8,208 bases of DNA from Chloroflexota bacterium. Lineage in GTDB: Bacteria; Chloroflexota; Ktedonobacteria; Ktedonobacterales; Ktedonobacteraceae. Of the stretch, positions 5,302 to 8,208 are shown one piece after another. The notes below the pieces were generated by a model that was given only the letters and a program-made list of their open reading frames with translations, searched no databases and was not told the origin of the DNA. The stretch is taken from assembly GCA_005881295.1 (NCBI GenBank), contig VBHS01000125.1:1-8208 (forward strand), read 5' to 3'. Every line of letters begins with the position of its first letter. The first letter of the stretch is position 1. The position numbers and the translations under genes are program-made.

Positions 5302-7449
5302 ATGTTCGAACGCTTTTTTAAGAACCGCTATGGGTATTCGCGCTGGGATGGTACGCAGCAAGTCGAGGGACTTGATGCTGACGAAATCCTGAAGGCCCTT
5401 TCGGATGATTACATGGAAAATGGAAACCTGCAACAGGCGCTCAAGCGCCTGATGCAAGATGGTATGCGAAGCGACGATGGGCGGCGCACCATGGGGCTGC
5501 GAGAGTTGATGGAGCGCATGCGCGAGCAGCGCAATCAGCAGCTCAATCGTTACAATATGGCCTCCGGTGTAATGGACGACCTGCGCGAGAAGCTTGAGGA
5601 GATCAAGCAACTCGAACGCGCGGGTATCCAGCGCCGCCTGGATGGGGAACAATCTGATCAGCAACAGGCAGCTCAACAACCTGCTAAAGGAGCGCAGGGA
5701 CAGGAGGATCAACAACAGTCACCTGGGAGCCAAAGCCAGCAGGGCCAGGAGGGCCAGCAAGGTGAGTCCGGTGGCGAGAATGGTAGCGATCTCACCCCTG
5801 AGCAGAAACGCAAGATGCTGGAGATGATCGCCAAACGCAAGCAGGATTACCTTGATAATCTGCCTGCAGATATACCCGGTCAGGTCAAAGGGCTCTCTGA
5901 ATATGATTTTATGGACGACCAGGCGCGGGAAAAATTCAAAGAACTGATGGATAGCCTGCAACAGCAGATGATGCAGCAGTTCTTCCAGGGGATGCAACAG
6001 TCACTCCAGAACATGACCCCCGAAGATATTGCACGCATGCGTGAGATGATTCGCGACCTGAATAAAATGCTGCGCGAGCGACAAGAAGGTAAAGAGCCGG
6101 ATTTCGATTCGTTTATGCAGAAGCACGGTGAGTACTTCCCTGGTGTCAATTCGTTGGATGATCTGATCGAACAGATGCAGCAGCAGATGGCGGCAATGCA
6201 GGGCATTATGGATAACCTCTCGTCAGAGCAGCAAGAAGAGTTACAGAATCTCATGGAACAGCTCATGGGTGATGACCGCATCCGCGTGGACTTGATGGAA
6301 CTGGCGCAGAATCTTGAGGCCGTAGCGCCTATGGAAAATATGCGTACGCGCTTCAACTTCCGCGGAGACGAGTCACTTCCTCTCAATGAGGCAATGCGCA
6401 TGATGAGCCGTTTGCAGCAGATGGAGGGGCTTGAAGATCAGCTTAGTGAAGCCCGTCGTATGGATAACCTGGAAGCTATCGATAGTGAGAAGGTTAAAGA
6501 ACTGCTAGGCGACGAGGAGTACCAATCGGTTGAGCAACTGAAAGAGTTGATGAAGATGCTGGAAGAGGCGGGCTATATTCAGAAACGAGGCAACCGTTGG
6601 GAGTTGACCGCTCGCGGCATTCGTAAAATTGGGCAGAAGGCCCTGCAGGACATCTTTAATAAACTCAAGCGCGATGGTTTCGGTCGACATGTCAGTCCCT
6701 TCCGTGGAGTAGGAGGTGAGCGTACCGATGAAAGTAAAGTGTACCAGTTCGGTGATCCCTTCCTGCTTGACCTGGAAAAGACCCTGATGAATGCGCTGCA
6801 CCGGCGTGGGACAGGCACACCCGTTGGACTGCAAAAAGAAGATTTTGAGGTCTATCGCACTGAGTTTACCACCCAATCATCAACCGTTTTGATGATCGAT
6901 ATGAGCCTGAGTATGATCTACAACGGCTGTCAACCTGCTGCAAAAAAGGTGGCTGTCGCGTTAGAAAGCCTGATCCGCTCGCAGTTTCCGCGTGACAACC
7001 TCTATATCGTCGGATTTTCACGTATTGCTCAGGAATTTAAGCCCAATGAGCTGATCGAGATGAGTACTCTTGATAATCAGCAGGGTACAAATATGGCCCA
7101 CGGCCTGATGCTCTCACGCCAACTTCTGGCGCGTCATCGCGGTGTGAACAAGCAGATCATCATGATAACCGACGGGGGTCCAACGGTCTGGTACGAAGAC
7201 GGCGAATGGCTCTTTAACTGGCCATATAATCACATGGCAGAGCAGCAGACGCTATTGGAAGTACAGCGTTGTACTCGCGAGGGCATTACCATCAATACCT
7301 TCATGTTGGAGGACGATAACTGGATGATTGCTTTTGTGAACCAGATGTCGCAGATCAACCACGGACGTACCTTCTATGCAGATAAGAACAATCTGGGTGA
7401 ATACCTGCTGGTTGATTACCTGAATAGCAAGCGGAAGATTGTTTCGTGA
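5302..7449 (+). CDS. VWA-domain protein, partner of the AAA+ ATPase
   Basis: This is a 715-residue soluble protein. The N-terminus (1-112) is helical and charged. Residues 114-160 form a Gln/Gly/Ser-rich flexible linker. Residues 165-425 are helical and rich in Met, Gln and Glu (runs such as LQQQMMQQFFQGMQQ), probably coiled or bundled. Residues 413-447 (MLEEAGYIQKRGNRWELTARG) look like a winged-helix-type segment. A VWA domain fills about 525-710 and has a full MIDAS metal site: D533-M-S535-L-S537, Thr596 in QQGTNM, and Asp624 in ITDGG. An intact MIDAS suggests divalent-metal-dependent binding of the ATPase or a client, as in BchD, CbbO, NorD and ViaA. The gene is 12 bases behind the AAA+ gene and ends at a strong terminator, so the pair is a closed operon. 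The N-terminal and middle parts do not match a family I can name. The client is unknown. Confidence 0.9.
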   Translation: MFERFFKNRYGYSRWDGTQQVEGLDADEILKALSDDYMENGNLQQALKRLMQDGMRSDDGRRTMGLRELMERMREQRNQQLNRYNMASGVMDDLREKLEEIKQLERAGIQRRLDGEQSDQQQAAQQPAKGAQGQEDQQQSPGSQSQQGQEGQQGESGGENGSDLTPEQKRKMLEMIAKRKQDYLDNLPADIPGQVKGLSEYDFMDDQAREKFKELMDSLQQQMMQQFFQGMQQSLQNMTPEDIARMREMIRDLNKMLRERQEGKEPDFDSFMQKHGEYFPGVNSLDDLIEQMQQQMAAMQGIMDNLSSEQQEELQNLMEQLMGDDRIRVDLMELAQNLEAVAPMENMRTRFNFRGDESLPLNEAMRMMSRLQQMEGLEDQLSEARRMDNLEAIDSEKVKELLGDEEYQSVEQLKELMKMLEEAGYIQKRGNRWELTARGIRKIGQKALQDIFNKLKRDGFGRHVSPFRGVGGERTDESKVYQFGDPFLLDLEKTLMNALHRRGTGTPVGLQKEDFEVYRTEFTTQSSTVLMIDMSLSMIYNGCQPAAKKVAVALESLIRSQFPRDNLYIVGFSRIAQEFKPNELIEMSTLDNQQGTNMAHGLMLSRQLLARHRGVNKQIIMITDGGPTVWYEDGEWLFNWPYNHMAEQQTLLEVQRCTREGITINTFMLEDDNWMIAFVNQMSQINHGRTFYADKNNLGEYLLVDYLNSKRKIVS

Positions 7450-7454
7450 TTGAC

Positions 7455-7485
7455 ACTCCCACCCTTAGGGGGTGGGAGTTTTTTT
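7455..7485 (+). terminator. intrinsic terminator of the AAA+/VWA operon
   Basis: A perfect ten-base stem, ACTCCCACCC (7455-7464) with GGGTGGGAGT (7470-7479), encloses a five-base loop and is followed by seven consecutive T (7479-7485). It begins five bases after the TGA of the VWA gene. This is a textbook rho-independent terminator, and it separates rsmG from the operon. Confidence 0.93.
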
Positions 7486-7498
7486 CTCTCCAAATTTC

Positions 7499-7504
7499 GG
7501 AAGG
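7499..7504 (+). promoter_or_regulatory. ribosome-binding site of rsmG
   Basis: GGAAGG lies seven bases before ATG 7512, supporting that start. A second good match, GGAGGG (7580-7585), lies seven bases before an in-frame TTG at 7593. Starting there would remove the first 27 residues, which other RsmG proteins usually have in some form. Confidence 0.65.
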
Positions 7505-7511
7505 TCATTCA

Positions 7512-8208
7512 ATGGACAATAATTCGCTGGATATATTTGTTGAATGTCTGCGTGTGTTTACCGTCGCGTCAGATAATCCGGAGGGATCAATCTTGGAACA
7601 GTTCCTGCGCTATCGGCAGGAACTGCTTGACTGGAACACCCGCATGAATCTCACAGCGATTACCGGCCCAGAGGAGGTTTTGATTAAACATTTCCTTGAT
7701 TCGTTGTCCGTTTTGAAGGTCTATGATAATCCTCGTACACGCCTGCTGGACATTGGTTCAGGCGCCGGCTTCCCTGGGCTTCCTCTCAAGATTGTGCGCC
7801 CGCAGTGGCAGGTTGTATTAGTAGAAGCTACCAGGAAAAAAGTGGCATTCTTACAGCATATGATCGAGACTCTGCACCTGAAAAACGTCGAAGCTGTACA
7901 TGCCCGTGCAGAAGACGTCGGCCACAAACAGGAGTATCGTGCGGCTTTTGATGTAGTTACTGCACGAGCAGTAGCATCCCTCCCTGCGCTTTTAGAGTAT
8001 GCAGCCCCTTTTTGTCGCGTAGGAGGTCAAATCATTCTACTCAAAAAAGGGGCGCTGGAAGACGAACTGGCCCAGGGAAAGAGGGCAGCCAGCGAGCTTG
8101 GAGCGATCTTGAAGGCTGACGTGGCAGTTACACTACCTGGCCTGGAGGATGGCCGCCGTCTCCTGGTGTGGGAGCAGCAGAAGCTGTCTCCAAAGCAGTA
8201 TCCGCGCA
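7512..8208 (+). CDS. rsmG: 16S rRNA (guanine-527-N7) methyltransferase RsmG, 3' end cut by the window
   Basis: RsmG (GidB) uses S-adenosylmethionine to methylate N7 of G527 in 16S rRNA; loss of it gives low-level streptomycin resistance in several bacteria. 232 codons are visible with no stop. The family-typical N-terminal block is LEQFLRYRQELLDWNTRMNL (28-47), followed by TAITGPEEVLIKHFLDSL (48-65). The SAM-binding loop is LLDIGSGAGFPGLPL (78-92), with a downstream VEATRKKVAFLQ strand-helix (104-115). TARAVASLPAL (150-160) and LLKKG (176-180) match later conserved blocks. The reading ends in QYPR, the start of the usual C-terminal Y-P-R block, so only about ten residues should be missing. 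It follows the operon terminator by 26 bases; no clear promoter was found between them, so transcription may come from read-through or an unrecognised start. The more usual neighbours mnmG, parA and parB are not in view. Confidence 0.95.
   Translation, partial: MDNNSLDIFVECLRVFTVASDNPEGSILEQFLRYRQELLDWNTRMNLTAITGPEEVLIKHFLDSLSVLKVYDNPRTRLLDIGSGAGFPGLPLKIVRPQWQVVLVEATRKKVAFLQHMIETLHLKNVEAVHARAEDVGHKQEYRAAFDVVTARAVASLPALLEYAAPFCRVGGQIILLKKGALEDELAQGKRAASELGAILKADVAVTLPGLEDGRRLLVWEQQKLSPKQYPR
7599..7625 (+). repeat. perfect ten-base inverted repeat inside rsmG
   Basis: CAGTTCCTGC (7599-7608) and GCAGGAACTG (7616-7625) are exact reverse complements around a seven-base loop. In mRNA they would form a stable hairpin. 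The hairpin lies within codons 30-38 of rsmG (Gln-Phe-Leu-Arg-Tyr-Arg-Gln-Glu-Leu) and begins 14 bases after the internal GGAGGG and four bases after the internal TTG codon. Confidence 0.7.

Noticed and set aside
5880..6401. 173-residue antisense open frame rich in Ser, Cys and Arg inside the VWA gene
   Set aside because: Its composition is the mirror of Gln/Met/Glu codons on the coding strand; it is a shadow frame.

Overview
This is an 8.2 kb stretch of ordinary, densely coded bacterial chromosome carrying five genes. It runs from a possible insertion-sequence end at the left edge to an almost complete rsmG at the right edge. The organism cannot be fixed from the sequence. Moderate GC content, a MoxR/ChlI-type AAA+ gene with a long-linker VWA partner, and an APC permease with a C-terminal stress-protein-like domain would fit a Chloroflexota member (perhaps Ktedonobacteria) or a related soil lineage. 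That is an inference with low confidence.

Layout: (1) At bases 1-17 there is a short motif resembling the terminal inverted repeat of common insertion sequences. (2) On the minus strand, 124-2160 encodes an APC-superfamily permease whose last two membrane helices are separated from the first ten by a long polar loop, with a universal-stress-protein-like C-terminal domain. (3) A divergent intergenic region (2161-2413) holds two overlapping candidate promoters with symmetric -35 boxes. (4) On the plus strand, 2414-3637 encodes a nitrilase-fold (carbon-nitrogen hydrolase superfamily) protein in which the nucleophilic cysteine position is serine. (5) A 248-base gap (3638-3885) holds a 34-base direct repeat, whose second copy contains the -35 box of a candidate promoter. 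(6) Plus-strand genes 3886-5289 (MoxR/Mg-chelatase-I-like AAA+ ATPase) and 5302-7449 (VWA protein with a complete MIDAS motif) form a tight two-gene operon, closed by a strong intrinsic terminator at 7455-7485. (7) rsmG (16S rRNA G527 methyltransferase) starts at 7512 and runs off the window about ten residues short of the usual family length.

The AAA+ and VWA genes almost certainly work together, by analogy with BchI/BchD, CbbQ/CbbO, NorQ/NorD and RavA/ViaA. In those pairs a hexameric ATPase is coupled through a VWA adaptor to remodel or metallate a target. The target here is not evident. The serine-variant nitrilase-like gene lies upstream in the same direction, but the gap and candidate promoter suggest separate transcription, so a functional link is speculative. 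The permease and rsmG look like unrelated neighbours.
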